Positions 8,515 through 16,690 of a stretch of 64,000 bases of DNA are shown here, piece by piece. A model generated the notes under the pieces. That model did not search any database. It was given only the letters and a program-made list of their open reading frames with translations, and had not been told where the DNA came from. Numbering within the stretch: position 1 is the stretch's first letter; every line of letters begins with the position of its first letter. The DNA is taken from positions 1,116,001-1,180,000 of the forward strand of contig NZ_CP016808.1 of the NCBI RefSeq assembly GCF_002741035.1, written 5' to 3'. A program made the translations under genes and the position numbers. This stretch comes from Paenibacillus sp. BIHB 4019. Lineage in GTDB: Bacteria; Bacillota; Bacilli; Paenibacillales; Paenibacillaceae.

Positions 8515-10290
8515 ATGAAACATAAAGAGCATTATATTAGCCTGCTTCTGTCGCTGCCCGGCAAGCAGCACAAAGGCGCAACGATACCGATTACAATTGG
8601 CGAGCTGACTGAGGTGCTGGACTGTACGCCTCGCAACGTCAAGCTGGTGCTGCGCAGGCTGGTGGAGGAAGGCTTTGCGGCGTGGAGCGCGGGGGTGGGA
8701 CGCGGCCATATTTCGCAATTGACAGTTATCCGCGAGCTGGAGGACGTACTGACGGAGCATTTCAACGAGCTGCTTGCGAAGGGAAAAATGAAGGAGGCCA
8801 TCGCTTTCATCTCCAGCCACGAGCTGCCTCCTGCCTTGCGTGACAAGCTGCGCGCCATGCTGGAAAATCGCATGGGCTTCCAGCTGGAGCAGGCAGGTGC
8901 GGCCCATCTTGACGTGCTTCGGGTTACCGTGACGAGGAAGCTGGGCATCTTTGATCCAGCCTTTGCTTTTACCGTTACCGAGGTGTTTCTGCTCGAGCAG
9001 ATCTACAGCCGCCTGATCGACTTTGATTCGGTGTCGCAGCGCTTCCTGCCTTCGCTTGCCCATGCTTGGGAAAACAACGAAGATTACACGGCATGGACCT
9101 TTTATTTGCGCAAAGGGGTCCGCTTCCACCACGGGCTGCTCCTGACGGCCGAGGATGTACGATTCACGCTGGAGCGTTTACGGGAGGTCCATTCTCCCTC
9201 CTGCTGGCAATACGAGGACATTGCAGACATTGTGCTGATCAGCGATTATTGCCTTACCTTCAGGCTGCGGCAGCCTAATCCGTTTCTGCTGCATTTTCTC
9301 AGCTGTGCGGCCATGTCGATTTTGCCGCATAATGAACCATTTTCTGAGAGAAAGATGCTTGGGACAGGCGCTTTCAAAATGGTGGAAAATGCAGCCCAGG
9401 TGCTGCGGCTTGAAGCGTTCGACCACTATTTTCGCGAGCGGGCTTGGCTTGACCTCGTGGAGGTATGGCATATTCCTTCGGATGCGCCGCGGGAGCGGCA
9501 ATTTTCCTTGCCGCATTTGGACGCCGCAACCGGCGATCATGCTGCGGAAAATAATCGAGCAATGGATTCCTTGCTTGATGGCTGCCGCTATTTAGTTTTC
9601 AACTTCAGCATGCCGGGCATCCAGCATCAGTCCTCCTTCCGCCAAGCGCTGCGGCTGCTGCTTGACCGCGAGCTGTTGATTGCGGAGCTTGGAGGCAATC
9701 GCGCCGTACCTGCCAACAGCTTTCTGGTCGCCAGCAGCAAGCTCGCTTCCTATGAATCCGGCTCGCTGGCTGATGCGGAAGCACTGCTCCGGGAAAGCGG
9801 CTATGCCGGTGAACCGATTGAGCTGTATTACCATGGGAGGCCTGTTGAGCAGCAGGACATGCTTTGGCTGCAGCAGCGAGCAGCTGCTATAGGCCTTCAT
9901 CTCAATCTCCATTCCTATGTCATTGCCGAGGTCTCGCCTCAAAGGCTCGCGCAAGCAGCCCATTTGATGCTGGCAACTGAGGTGCTCGAAAATGATACCG
10001 AACTAGGTCTGCTGCGGCTTTTCTATAATGAAGACAGCAATTTGCACCATTTTTTGACTAGGGAACAGCGGGAACGGCTGCGGGGCATACTTGCCCGCTA
10101 TGTCAGCCTCCCAACCGCTGCCGAGCGCGCCCAAATTGTTGAGGAAGCCGAGCAATGGCTGCGGCAGGATAATTGGCTGCTTTATCTGTACCATTCCCGG
10201 TTCCAGACGCAGCTGCCGCTAGCCCTTCAAGGGCTGGCTATCGATTCCTTCGGCTGGCTGGATTTTTCCAAGCTGTGGATTAAAAAATAA
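8515..10290 (+). CDS. SgrR-like transcriptional regulator (wHTH + solute-binding domain)
   Basis: A 591-residue protein with an N-terminal winged helix (about residues 20-75, IGELTEVLDCTPRNVKLVLR). It is fused to a periplasmic-binding-protein-like domain of the oligopeptide/nickel type (SBP_bac_5) from about 150 to the end (LRKGVRFHHGLLLTAEDVRF is the hallmark). There is no signal peptide, so the binding domain acts in the cytosol as a ligand sensor. This is the SgrR architecture (phosphosugar-stress regulator of E. coli), widespread in Bacilli beside MFS genes. The ribosome site is weak (AAAGGAC 14 nt upstream). It is divergent from the MFS gene, its likely target. The ligand is unknown. Confidence 0.85.
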   Translation: MKHKEHYISLLLSLPGKQHKGATIPITIGELTEVLDCTPRNVKLVLRRLVEEGFAAWSAGVGRGHISQLTVIRELEDVLTEHFNELLAKGKMKEAIAFISSHELPPALRDKLRAMLENRMGFQLEQAGAAHLDVLRVTVTRKLGIFDPAFAFTVTEVFLLEQIYSRLIDFDSVSQRFLPSLAHAWENNEDYTAWTFYLRKGVRFHHGLLLTAEDVRFTLERLREVHSPSCWQYEDIADIVLISDYCLTFRLRQPNPFLLHFLSCAAMSILPHNEPFSERKMLGTGAFKMVENAAQVLRLEAFDHYFRERAWLDLVEVWHIPSDAPRERQFSLPHLDAATGDHAAENNRAMDSLLDGCRYLVFNFSMPGIQHQSSFRQALRLLLDRELLIAELGGNRAVPANSFLVASSKLASYESGSLADAEALLRESGYAGEPIELYYHGRPVEQQDMLWLQQRAAAIGLHLNLHSYVIAEVSPQRLAQAAHLMLATEVLENDTELGLLRLFYNEDSNLHHFLTREQRERLRGILARYVSLPTAAERAQIVEEAEQWLRQDNWLLYLYHSRFQTQLPLALQGLAIDSFGWLDFSKLWIKK

Positions 10291-10365
10291 TAAGGGGATC
10301 AGGCGGGATTGCAGCTAGCTCCCTCCACTATATCCGACAATTTCAATAGGTTAAGTAAATAATGA

Positions 10366-10394
10366 TTGACAAGGAAACTTCTGGCACCTATTAT
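10366..10394 (+). promoter_or_regulatory. Sigma-A promoter with consensus -35
   Basis: TTGACA (10366-10371) and TATTAT (10389-10394) with a 17-nt spacer. The start would be near 10401, immediately upstream of the first tandem leader element and ~316 nt before the next gene at 10717. Confidence 0.75.
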
Positions 10395-10403
10395 GTAACT
10401 AAT

Positions 10404-10468
10404 CAACTGGATGACCAGAGATTCAATGGAGCGAAGAATGACCGCTGCCTTGGATCTCTGTTTTTTTT
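10404..10468 (+). terminator. Leader attenuator element 1
   Basis: A short hairpin CTGG-ATGA-CCAG (10407-10418) is followed by a long stem (arms 10417-10433 and 10443-10459; loop around AAGAATGAC) and eight T. The unit begins only ~3 nt after the predicted transcription start, so it would end transcription after ~65 nt unless overridden. The short hairpin shares its last two bases with the foot of the terminator stem. Confidence 0.7.
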
Positions 10469-10540
10469 GCCAAATAAGCAGGAGGTGGAATAGCGTCGTT
10501 AGACGGCCGATCTTTATTGTTCTACTCACAAAGCAGGAAT

Positions 10541-10603
10541 CGACTGGATGACCGGAGATTCAATAAGAAGCGTGCAATGACGCTTCTTGTTGAATCTTTT
10601 TTT
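10541..10603 (+). terminator. Leader attenuator element 2
   Basis: A second copy of the same unit, 137 nt downstream. CTGG-ATGA-CCGG (10544-10555) is followed by a 17-bp stem with one G-U (arms 10556-10572 and 10581-10597; loop TGCAATGA) and seven T. The shared 5' part (ACTGGATGACC, then GAGATTCAAT) differs at one position, while the terminator stems differ in sequence but keep their pairing. Conserved entry plus covarying stem suggests a selected regulatory RNA. Confidence 0.7.
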
Positions 10604-10649
10604 CTACGTCGGGGTTGTTGCAAGTTGCAAGCATTTCAAAAAAATAAGC

Positions 10650-10692
10650 GCCAGGACAAACCTAGGATCAAGGCTTCCCCTGTGCTCCTGGC
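10650..10692 (+). promoter_or_regulatory. Third stem in the leader, next to the ribosome site
   Basis: GCCAGGA (10650-10656) pairs perfectly with TCCTGGC (10686-10692) around a 29-nt interior, ending just before the AAAGGA ribosome site of the gene at 10717. I could not match it to a known riboswitch class. Confidence 0.35.
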
Positions 10693-10716
10693 AACCGAAA
10701 AGGATGGTACTCTTTT

Positions 10717-11535
10717 ATGAAAAAATTAACCGTTTCACTCGTTTCCGCAGCCGTTGTACTTTCGGCAGTCACTTTCGCCGCCGTATCCGCGAGCAGCCCG
10801 CAGAAAGCAGCAGTTGTACCGCAAGAGAAGGTCGTCGCTGCACCTGATTCCAGTAACCAAGCACCAGCCAGCACCACCGCCTCCACCGCAAGCCAGCAGC
10901 CAGCAGCCTCTACTGCCCCGGCCGCTCAGAATGCACAAAACGTGTCCCTTGCTGCAGCACCTACCGAGAACAAGCAGGCAGAGGCTGAAACGGCTGTTGA
11001 AAAAGCAAATGCTGGAACTGGAACTACCATTTCAGAATCATCATCATCATCATCACCAGCGCCATCGGCAGCAGCTGAGGTCGCTTCAGGCAAAACAGCG
11101 ACTAACCAACCAGCGGCCGTCGCTTCATCCACAACTGTACAACCGAGCACGAAAACAGCGGCAGCAGCTCCGGCAGCAACCTCTGCTCCAACGGCACAAG
11201 CGGCAGCTGTTCAGCCGACCAGCGCTCCAAAGACGGAAGCAGCAAAACCTCAAGCAGCGAACAAGCCGAAGACAGAAACGGCAGCACCTGAAGCTGCCCA
11301 AGCACCGGTTGCAGAGCCAGCTCCTGCAAAAACCATAACCTTCGCTACGACAGAAGTCGTTCAAGCAGCGAAAACAACAAGCAGCTCTTCAACAGTCGCA
11401 TCACAATCAACTTCTTCTTCATCTTCATCAGGCTCATCATCCGGCAATGCACAGGCTCCAGCTGCTTCTGCGCCTGTTTCATCCTCAGAGTCGGCACCTT
11501 CCTCCTCCTCGGACGATGAAGAGATTTGCCCATAG
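10717..11535 (+). CDS. Exported Ala/Ser/Thr/Pro-rich protein with a single C-terminal cysteine
   Basis: A 272-residue protein I do not recognise. Residues 1-25 are a Sec signal peptide (MKKLTVSLVSAAVVLSAVTF). The rest is low-complexity, rich in Ala, Ser, Thr, Pro, Gln and Lys with poly-Ser runs, so it is probably extended or disordered and wall-spanning. It ends in an acidic tail SSSDDEEICP whose Cys271 is the only cysteine in the protein. Three serine codons in the first poly-Ser run and other short triplet repeats point to slippage-driven length variation. It follows the two-element attenuator leader and precedes the thioredoxin-like SLH gene by 83 nt with no clear terminator, so the two are probably one operon. 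The AAAGGA site supports the start. The function is unknown. Confidence 0.7.
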   Translation: MKKLTVSLVSAAVVLSAVTFAAVSASSPQKAAVVPQEKVVAAPDSSNQAPASTTASTASQQPAASTAPAAQNAQNVSLAAAPTENKQAEAETAVEKANAGTGTTISESSSSSSPAPSAAAEVASGKTATNQPAAVASSTTVQPSTKTAAAAPAATSAPTAQAAAVQPTSAPKTEAAKPQAANKPKTETAAPEAAQAPVAEPAPAKTITFATTEVVQAAKTTSSSSTVASQSTSSSSSSGSSSGNAQAPAASAPVSSSESAPSSSSDDEEICP

Positions 11536-11618
11536 GCACGTAAGCAGCAGATAAGGACATGCAGCCATTGTCATGATGTTCTGAAAACACTGAAATCCAA
11601 TAAGCAGAGGTGCAAATA

Positions 11619-14600
11619 ATGAAACGAAAATCTGAATTAAAGCAATGGATGGCAATGCTGCTCACCGCAGCATTGCTCGTTATCCCCCTCCCTGTCGAGA
11701 AAGCGAATGCTGCGGCAGCTTATTCCGCAAGCGCTGCGAATACTTATAATTATTTTAATGATGTTTATCCCCATTTGAATGATGACCAGCATGTTTATCA
11801 AACGGCTACATACGAAGATATCGTTCATCTGTTCGAGAGTGAAGGAAACTACGCCGTTCTAATCGGCGGCGCATGGAGTGAGCAGACCCAAGCCAATATC
11901 GGCTTCATCAATGAAGTGGCCAAAGAATACGGCGTATCCGCCATTTATAACTTTGACACGAAGCTGGATGGCAACACGCTGCAAATTGCAGATTCCAGCA
12001 ATCCCTACGCTTTCAAATACGTTGATCTGGTTAACAAATATTTAACCAATCTAAATCTTTATGATAAAAATGACCCTGATCATAACGTCAGCTATATTAA
12101 AGATGGCAATCCGGTGGTCGCCAACAAGCTGGAGGCCCCCTTCCTATTTATTTACAACAAGGATCACAAGGACGGAGGCGGCAATAGCGCTCCCATCGTT
12201 GCCTATTCGGATGAAGCTCATGTCTGGAATGATTTTCTGACGAATGGCGCAGTTGATCCCGCCAAGACGGAAGCTTATAAAGCATCGCTGCGGCCTGTAT
12301 TCAGCTCCGCTGCCAGATTCGATACGATTGACGAGTCCGCCTATATTAAAGCGGCCTTCAACAAAAATTACGGCAATGAAAATCCGGGAAAGCCGCTTAT
12401 TTTTGATGATTTGGACGGCGATCTCGTTCTAGAGCATGTGACCTATCACGAATTGAACAAGCTGCTCGGCAGTGAAGGCAGCTACATCTTTCTGTTTGGC
12501 GGCTCATGGTGCCCGAATACACAGGCGGCCATCAAATATATCAACCAATATGCGAAGTCCTACAATATTAGCAAGGTTTATTTTTGGGATACGAAGCTCG
12601 ATTCAGGGGTGACGGTTGCCAGCCCGACTAACAATCCGGCTGTAAATCCGCATAATACGGAAACGCTGCAAGTCAGAACCAATAACCACCCTTATGCCAA
12701 GCTGTATGTCGATGTCGTAAGTAAATATTTGACCAACATCAAGACGCAAAACAACACCGCGGCAAATCCTACAACTATCAGCTATACCGATGGAAACGGC
12801 ACGGTAGTGGTCGGAGACAGACTGCAAGTACCATACCTTTTCACTTATAACAAAAATAACAAAGATGCGGACGGTGCGAGCGCGCCTATCCTTGGACATG
12901 TTGAGCTGATGTATTCATGGACGAACATTCAGCCCGATTATGCCAGCAGCGGTTATGCGATTGGTGCAAGATACACCAACTATACCCATGCGTTGGATTC
13001 GCTATTTTCCAGAGTAGAGGCCGTTCCAACAGGACTTGAAGCAGTAGCGCCCACCTCTGCAAGCAACAATGACGGGAAAATTACGGGTATCCACAATAAA
13101 ACGCTGGAATACAAGCTGGACGGAGCTGCGGCTTATACACCGGCATCTGGCGAGGCGATTGCCAATCTCGCTCCCGGCACATATAACGTACGTTATGCCG
13201 CCAAAGCAGGCTATCAGGGACCAACGACGGCCGCGGGAGCAACCGCGATTAACTACAACGCTGGCGAATCGGTAAATGTGATTGTTCCCGCCTTCTCGCA
13301 AGAGCAAGCGGCTCCTACAGGTCTGCTCGGAGTAGCACCTACTACTCCAGCCAATGACGATGGGAAAATCACCGGCACTGTCCCAGGTCAGGAATATAAG
13401 CTGGCTGGTGTGACGGACTATGTTTATGCGCCAGATAACGAAATCACAGGTTTGGTACCAGGCATTTATCAGGTCAGATTTGCAGCTGTTGATGGGGGTT
13501 TAGCCAGCGCAGCGGCTTCTGTCGAGGTTCCGGCATATGGCGAGCAAGCCGCCCCAACGGGGCTGGTGGGCATAGCACCTACTTCGGCAGCTAACAATGA
13601 TGGCCGTATTACAGGCACAACTCCCGCTTTACAATATAGGCTAGCTGGCGTGACCGATTATGTTTATGCGCCGGATGTAGAAATTTCAGGGCTTATTCCG
13701 GGCATTTATCAAGTTAGATATGCTGAGAAAGAGGGCTTCAATGCCAGTGCGGCGACAGACATCGTCGTACCTGCATATACACCTGCTCCAAGCAGCGGCG
13801 GTGGAGGAAGCAGCGGTGGCGGCGGAACAGGCTCGTCTGGCAGCACCACTCCTAATCCTGCTGCAGGTGGCAGTACAGAGCCGGATACAGCAGAATCATC
13901 TACTGTAGTAGCATCGGCATCAGCCGTGGCAGTTAACGACCATGCAGCAGGGGTAACAACAGCAACGCTATCAGCAGTTGCCCTCGCAAGCCTTGTCGAT
14001 GCTTCCAAGAAGGCCGAGGCTGGAGGAAAAACAGCTATTGTGGAAATTAAAGTGGCAGCAACGGCCGATACTAAAACAGCTGAACTCAGCCTGCCAAGAA
14101 GCGTCTTAACTCAACTTTCTTCCGACACCAACGCTGTGGTGAGAATCGTCTATGCCAATGTCGGAACGATTATTTTTGATGCAGCGGCGCTGAAAAGCAT
14201 AACGTCAGCCTCGGATACGGGAGATATTAGTATTCGCATAGCGAAGGTTTCGCTGACCGAGGAAGGCAAAGCTGTTCTTGGAGATCGTCCAGTCTATGAC
14301 TTGTCCGTTAAGGCAGGAGACAGCCCGATTTCACAATTTGGCGGGGGGAAGGCTACGATCAGCACTCCCTACTCGCTGTTAACTGGCGAAGATCCGCTTG
14401 CAGTCATCGTTTATCATATTAATGGGTCTGGACAATTGGAAAATGTTCGCGGGAAATATAATGCAGCAGCGGGCACGGTGGACTTTGTTACCACCCACTT
14501 CTCCCAATATATTATCGGATATAACAAGGTAACCTTTGCTGATGTGCCTGCAACAGCTTGGTATAACGATGCGGTTGGCTTTCTGGCTGCCAGAAGCATC

Positions 14601-15077
14601 ACCACTGGCACAGACGGAGCTCTCTTCAGCCCGAATGCGGCAGTGACTCGCGGCCAATTCATCGTTTTATTGCTAAATGCTTTTGGCATTGCGCCAGATG
14701 GCCCGGCTGCGGACAACTTCGCGGATGCAGGCAGCACTTATTATACGGGCTACCTGGCTGCAGCAAAACGCCTTGGCATTACCACTGGCGTAGGCGAAAA
14801 CCAGTTTAAGCCGGATCACCAAATTACGCGGCAGGAGCTGTTTACGCTGCTGTACCGCTCGCTTGAAAAGCTTGGCGAGCTGCCTGAAGGCAGCGCAAAC
14901 ACATCCTTAACCCGCTTCAGTGATGCGAACCAGATTGCCGACTATGCACAAGAGGCTATTCAAAAGCTGGCCGATCACCAAATCATTACAGGCTCAGGCG
15001 GCAAAATCAACCCTGAAACGGTCTCCTCGCGCGCTCAGGTGGCACAGGTGCTGTACAATCTCCTCTCTAAAAACTAA
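11619..15077 (+). CDS. SLH-anchored surface protein with two thioredoxin-like domains
   Basis: A 1152-residue exported protein. Order: signal peptide (to about residue 32); a first thioredoxin-like domain (about 60-205) with GGAWSEQT at the active-site position; a second (about 270-430) with GGSWCPNT; three Ig-like repeats (PTGLxxxAPT....DGxITG, about 460-700); a Gly/Ser linker; a beta-rich domain; and three C-terminal SLH domains (FADVPATAWY; FADAGSTYY; FSDANQIADY) that bind pyruvylated wall polymer. Cys298 in WCPN is the only cysteine. The first domain has Ser at the equivalent site and no resolving cysteine exists, so classic disulfide exchange is not possible alone. I choose ATG 11619 because AGAGG is 8 nt upstream; a GTG at 11610 overlaps that site. 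It ends before a strong bidirectional terminator. Confidence 0.85.
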   Translation: MKRKSELKQWMAMLLTAALLVIPLPVEKANAAAAYSASAANTYNYFNDVYPHLNDDQHVYQTATYEDIVHLFESEGNYAVLIGGAWSEQTQANIGFINEVAKEYGVSAIYNFDTKLDGNTLQIADSSNPYAFKYVDLVNKYLTNLNLYDKNDPDHNVSYIKDGNPVVANKLEAPFLFIYNKDHKDGGGNSAPIVAYSDEAHVWNDFLTNGAVDPAKTEAYKASLRPVFSSAARFDTIDESAYIKAAFNKNYGNENPGKPLIFDDLDGDLVLEHVTYHELNKLLGSEGSYIFLFGGSWCPNTQAAIKYINQYAKSYNISKVYFWDTKLDSGVTVASPTNNPAVNPHNTETLQVRTNNHPYAKLYVDVVSKYLTNIKTQNNTAANPTTISYTDGNGTVVVGDRLQVPYLFTYNKNNKDADGASAPILGHVELMYSWTNIQPDYASSGYAIGARYTNYTHALDSLFSRVEAVPTGLEAVAPTSASNNDGKITGIHNKTLEYKLDGAAAYTPASGEAIANLAPGTYNVRYAAKAGYQGPTTAAGATAINYNAGESVNVIVPAFSQEQAAPTGLLGVAPTTPANDDGKITGTVPGQEYKLAGVTDYVYAPDNEITGLVPGIYQVRFAAVDGGLASAAASVEVPAYGEQAAPTGLVGIAPTSAANNDGRITGTTPALQYRLAGVTDYVYAPDVEISGLIPGIYQVRYAEKEGFNASAATDIVVPAYTPAPSSGGGGSSGGGGTGSSGSTTPNPAAGGSTEPDTAESSTVVASASAVAVNDHAAGVTTATLSAVALASLVDASKKAEAGGKTAIVEIKVAATADTKTAELSLPRSVLTQLSSDTNAVVRIVYANVGTIIFDAAALKSITSASDTGDISIRIAKVSLTEEGKAVLGDRPVYDLSVKAGDSPISQFGGGKATISTPYSLLTGEDPLAVIVYHINGSGQLENVRGKYNAAAGTVDFVTTHFSQYIIGYNKVTFADVPATAWYNDAVGFLAARSITTGTDGALFSPNAAVTRGQFIVLLLNAFGIAPDGPAADNFADAGSTYYTGYLAAAKRLGITTGVGENQFKPDHQITRQELFTLLYRSLEKLGELPEGSANTSLTRFSDANQIADYAQEAIQKLADHQIITGSGGKINPETVSSRAQVAQVLYNLLSKN

Positions 15078-15102
15078 TCGCTGAATCCAAATTCAGCCTA
15101 TC

Positions 15103-15157
15103 AAATAAGGGCAGCCCCGCTAGCAGTTAAAAACTACTGGCAGGGCTGCCCTTATTT
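15103..15157. terminator. Bidirectional terminator between SLH and NUDIX genes
   Basis: AAATAAGGGCAGCCC (15103-15117) pairs with GGGCTGCCCTTATTT (15143-15157). T-rich tracts on both strands serve the converging genes. Confidence 0.85.
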
Positions 15158-15160
15158 CAA

Positions 15161-15790
15161 TTAATCCAGCACGACCGGCTTATCCGGCTGCTTCAAAAAT
15201 TCGAACATCATCTTGATCTGCCGCTCCGTGTTCCGCTGCACCGATAACGGAGGCAGCCCATCCTCTGCGAAAAAACCAACGTCAGTCGTCTCTGGCCCAA
15301 CTGCCGCTTCTCCGCCAATAATTTCACATTCAATAAACAGGTCGTAAATATGATAAATATCTGGTGGATGCTCGTGCTTCTTTTTGTCCAGCACCGCGAG
15401 CAGCCGCTTCGGCTTAACCTTAAAGCCGGATTCTTCCCAAATTTCCTTCACTGCAACCTCGGAAGGAGAAATGCCAACATCCGCCCAGCCTCCCGGCAGC
15501 GCCCACGCCTGATCCTGCTGCTCTTTTACCATCAAGATTTTGCCGTCTTGGAACACAACCCCGCGAATGCCGACCTTCGGCGTCGCATATCCCTTATCGC
15601 TGGCAAAAGTATGCTTCAGCTGTTCCCGGCCTATGCCTGTTGCATACGCCAGCATGTCAACCGAAATAGCGCGAAGCTCTTCATAACGCTCAATATCGAA
15701 AGCATTTTCCGAATAGGCAAGCCCGTTCTGCGCGAGAGCTTGAATCCGTTTTACCCAGTCCAGCCACTGTTCATCTGACGAATGGTTCAT
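15161..15790 (-). CDS. NUDIX hydrolase with N-terminal helical domain
   Basis: A 209-residue protein of the Firmicute NUDIX type with an N-terminal Nudix_hydro_N region (residues 1-65). The NUDIX box GISPSEVAVKEIWEESGF keeps the metal-binding REUxEExG core as KEIWEESG, with Lys for Arg and Ile where the first Glu is usual. These replacements are common in this subfamily (YjhB/ADP-ribose pyrophosphatase-like). It probably hydrolyses a nucleoside diphosphate-linked metabolite. I place the start at ATG 15790 because GGAGG lies 8 nt upstream; an ATG at 15805 overlaps that site. It converges on the SLH gene across a shared terminator. Confidence 0.85.
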   Translation of the reverse strand: MNHSSDEQWLDWVKRIQALAQNGLAYSENAFDIERYEELRAISVDMLAYATGIGREQLKHTFASDKGYATPKVGIRGVVFQDGKILMVKEQQDQAWALPGGWADVGISPSEVAVKEIWEESGFKVKPKRLLAVLDKKKHEHPPDIYHIYDLFIECEIIGGEAAVGPETTDVGFFAEDGLPPLSVQRNTERQIKMMFEFLKQPDKPVVLD

Positions 15791-15946
15791 TTCACATTCC
15801 TCCATATTTCTAAATCTGGCTTTAATCGCTTTGTCTAGCTTGCAATAAACCCTTGAATGCTTTCACAATAATATCATGAAACGCAGTGTTTGCCTTAATC
15901 ATTCCCTCCAGCTTGGCACGCGATTAACTCTAGTAAAGTGTATAGA

Positions 15947-15976
15947 TTGAGATAGGGACTCTGTTCCTAGTATACT
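15947..15976 (+). promoter_or_regulatory. Promoter of the LysE-type exporter gene
   Basis: TTGAGA (15947-15952) and TATACT (15971-15976), 18-nt spacer containing an imperfect palindrome AGGGACTCTGTTCCT. The predicted start near 15983 would leave a very short leader for a TTG start at 15996. Confidence 0.5.
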
Positions 15977-15995
15977 AAAGGAAGTAAGTAACTTT

Positions 15996-16643
15996 TTGAT
16001 AGAACAGGATGTGTTGACGTTGGAATGGGCTTCCCTCTTATCATTTCTAGGCGTTGCGGTGCTGCTTACCTTAATGCCGGGACCAGACAATTTGTACGTG
16101 CTCACCCAAAGCATCGCCCGTGGCAAAAAAGCAGGAATCATCACAACACTAGGGCTATGCACCGGCCTCTTCGCCCATATTTCCGCAGCCGCTCTCGGCA
16201 TCTCCGCGATTGTCTACCAATCGGCAGTTGCCTTTGCCGTCGTAAAATATGCCGGTGCCGCCTATTTACTTTATTTGGCCTATAAAGCTTTTCGGCAAAA
16301 GCAATCTGCTCTTAAGCTCGGCACCGCCGATGAGCTGGCCTATGCCTCCTTATACAAAAAAGGCATCTTCATGAGCATGCTGAATCCTAAGGTTTCCTTG
16401 TTTTTTCTAGCGCTGCTGCCGCAATTCGTCAATGAGTCAAACGGCTATGCTTCTTTGCAAATGATCGCACTGGGACTCATATTTGTGCTGCAAGCCATCG
16501 TTATTTTCACGCTGATCAGCATGTTTGCCGATGTGCTGCGCCGGTTTATTTTCAAACGTCCACGCCTGTCTAGCAAACTGAATATCGTCGAAGGCTCCGT
16601 GTTCGGCCTCATTGGCCTTAGCATCGCCTTCAGCAGAAAATAG
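15996..16643 (+). CDS. LysE/RhtB-family amino-acid exporter
   Basis: A 215-residue membrane protein with six predicted hydrophobic segments and the LysE/RhtB hallmark GPDNLYVLTQSIARGKKAG near residues 28-46 and NPKVSLFFLALLPQF in the middle. It exports amino acids or related compounds by proton antiport; the substrate is unknown. The start is uncertain. TTG 15996 is preceded by AAAGGAAG at 12 nt, but the predicted transcription start nearly removes that site. A GTG at 16011 is the alternative. The metallophosphoesterase gene follows after 47 nt on the same strand. Confidence 0.85.
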   Translation: MIEQDVLTLEWASLLSFLGVAVLLTLMPGPDNLYVLTQSIARGKKAGIITTLGLCTGLFAHISAAALGISAIVYQSAVAFAVVKYAGAAYLLYLAYKAFRQKQSALKLGTADELAYASLYKKGIFMSMLNPKVSLFFLALLPQFVNESNGYASLQMIALGLIFVLQAIVIFTLISMFADVLRRFIFKRPRLSSKLNIVEGSVFGLIGLSIAFSRK

Positions 16644-16690
16644 CCTAAATACGTAAAAGCACAGAAAGAGACATAAAAGGGAGAGCTAAC

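Noticed and set aside
10640..10716. Possible known riboswitch (c-di-GMP-I, c-di-AMP or cobalamin type) before the Ala/Ser-rich gene
   Set aside because: The stem is real, but none of the conserved core sequences of these classes could be found; kept only as an unnamed leader stem.
10754..11338. A 194-codon Gln/Arg/Pro-rich ORF in another frame
   Set aside because: It is the out-of-frame shadow of the low-complexity Ala/Ser gene; the real frame has the signal peptide and ribosome site.
15161..15790. Inactive NUDIX enzyme because of Ile and Lys replacements in the box
   Set aside because: The core metal-binding EExG segment is intact and such replacements are usual in this subfamily.
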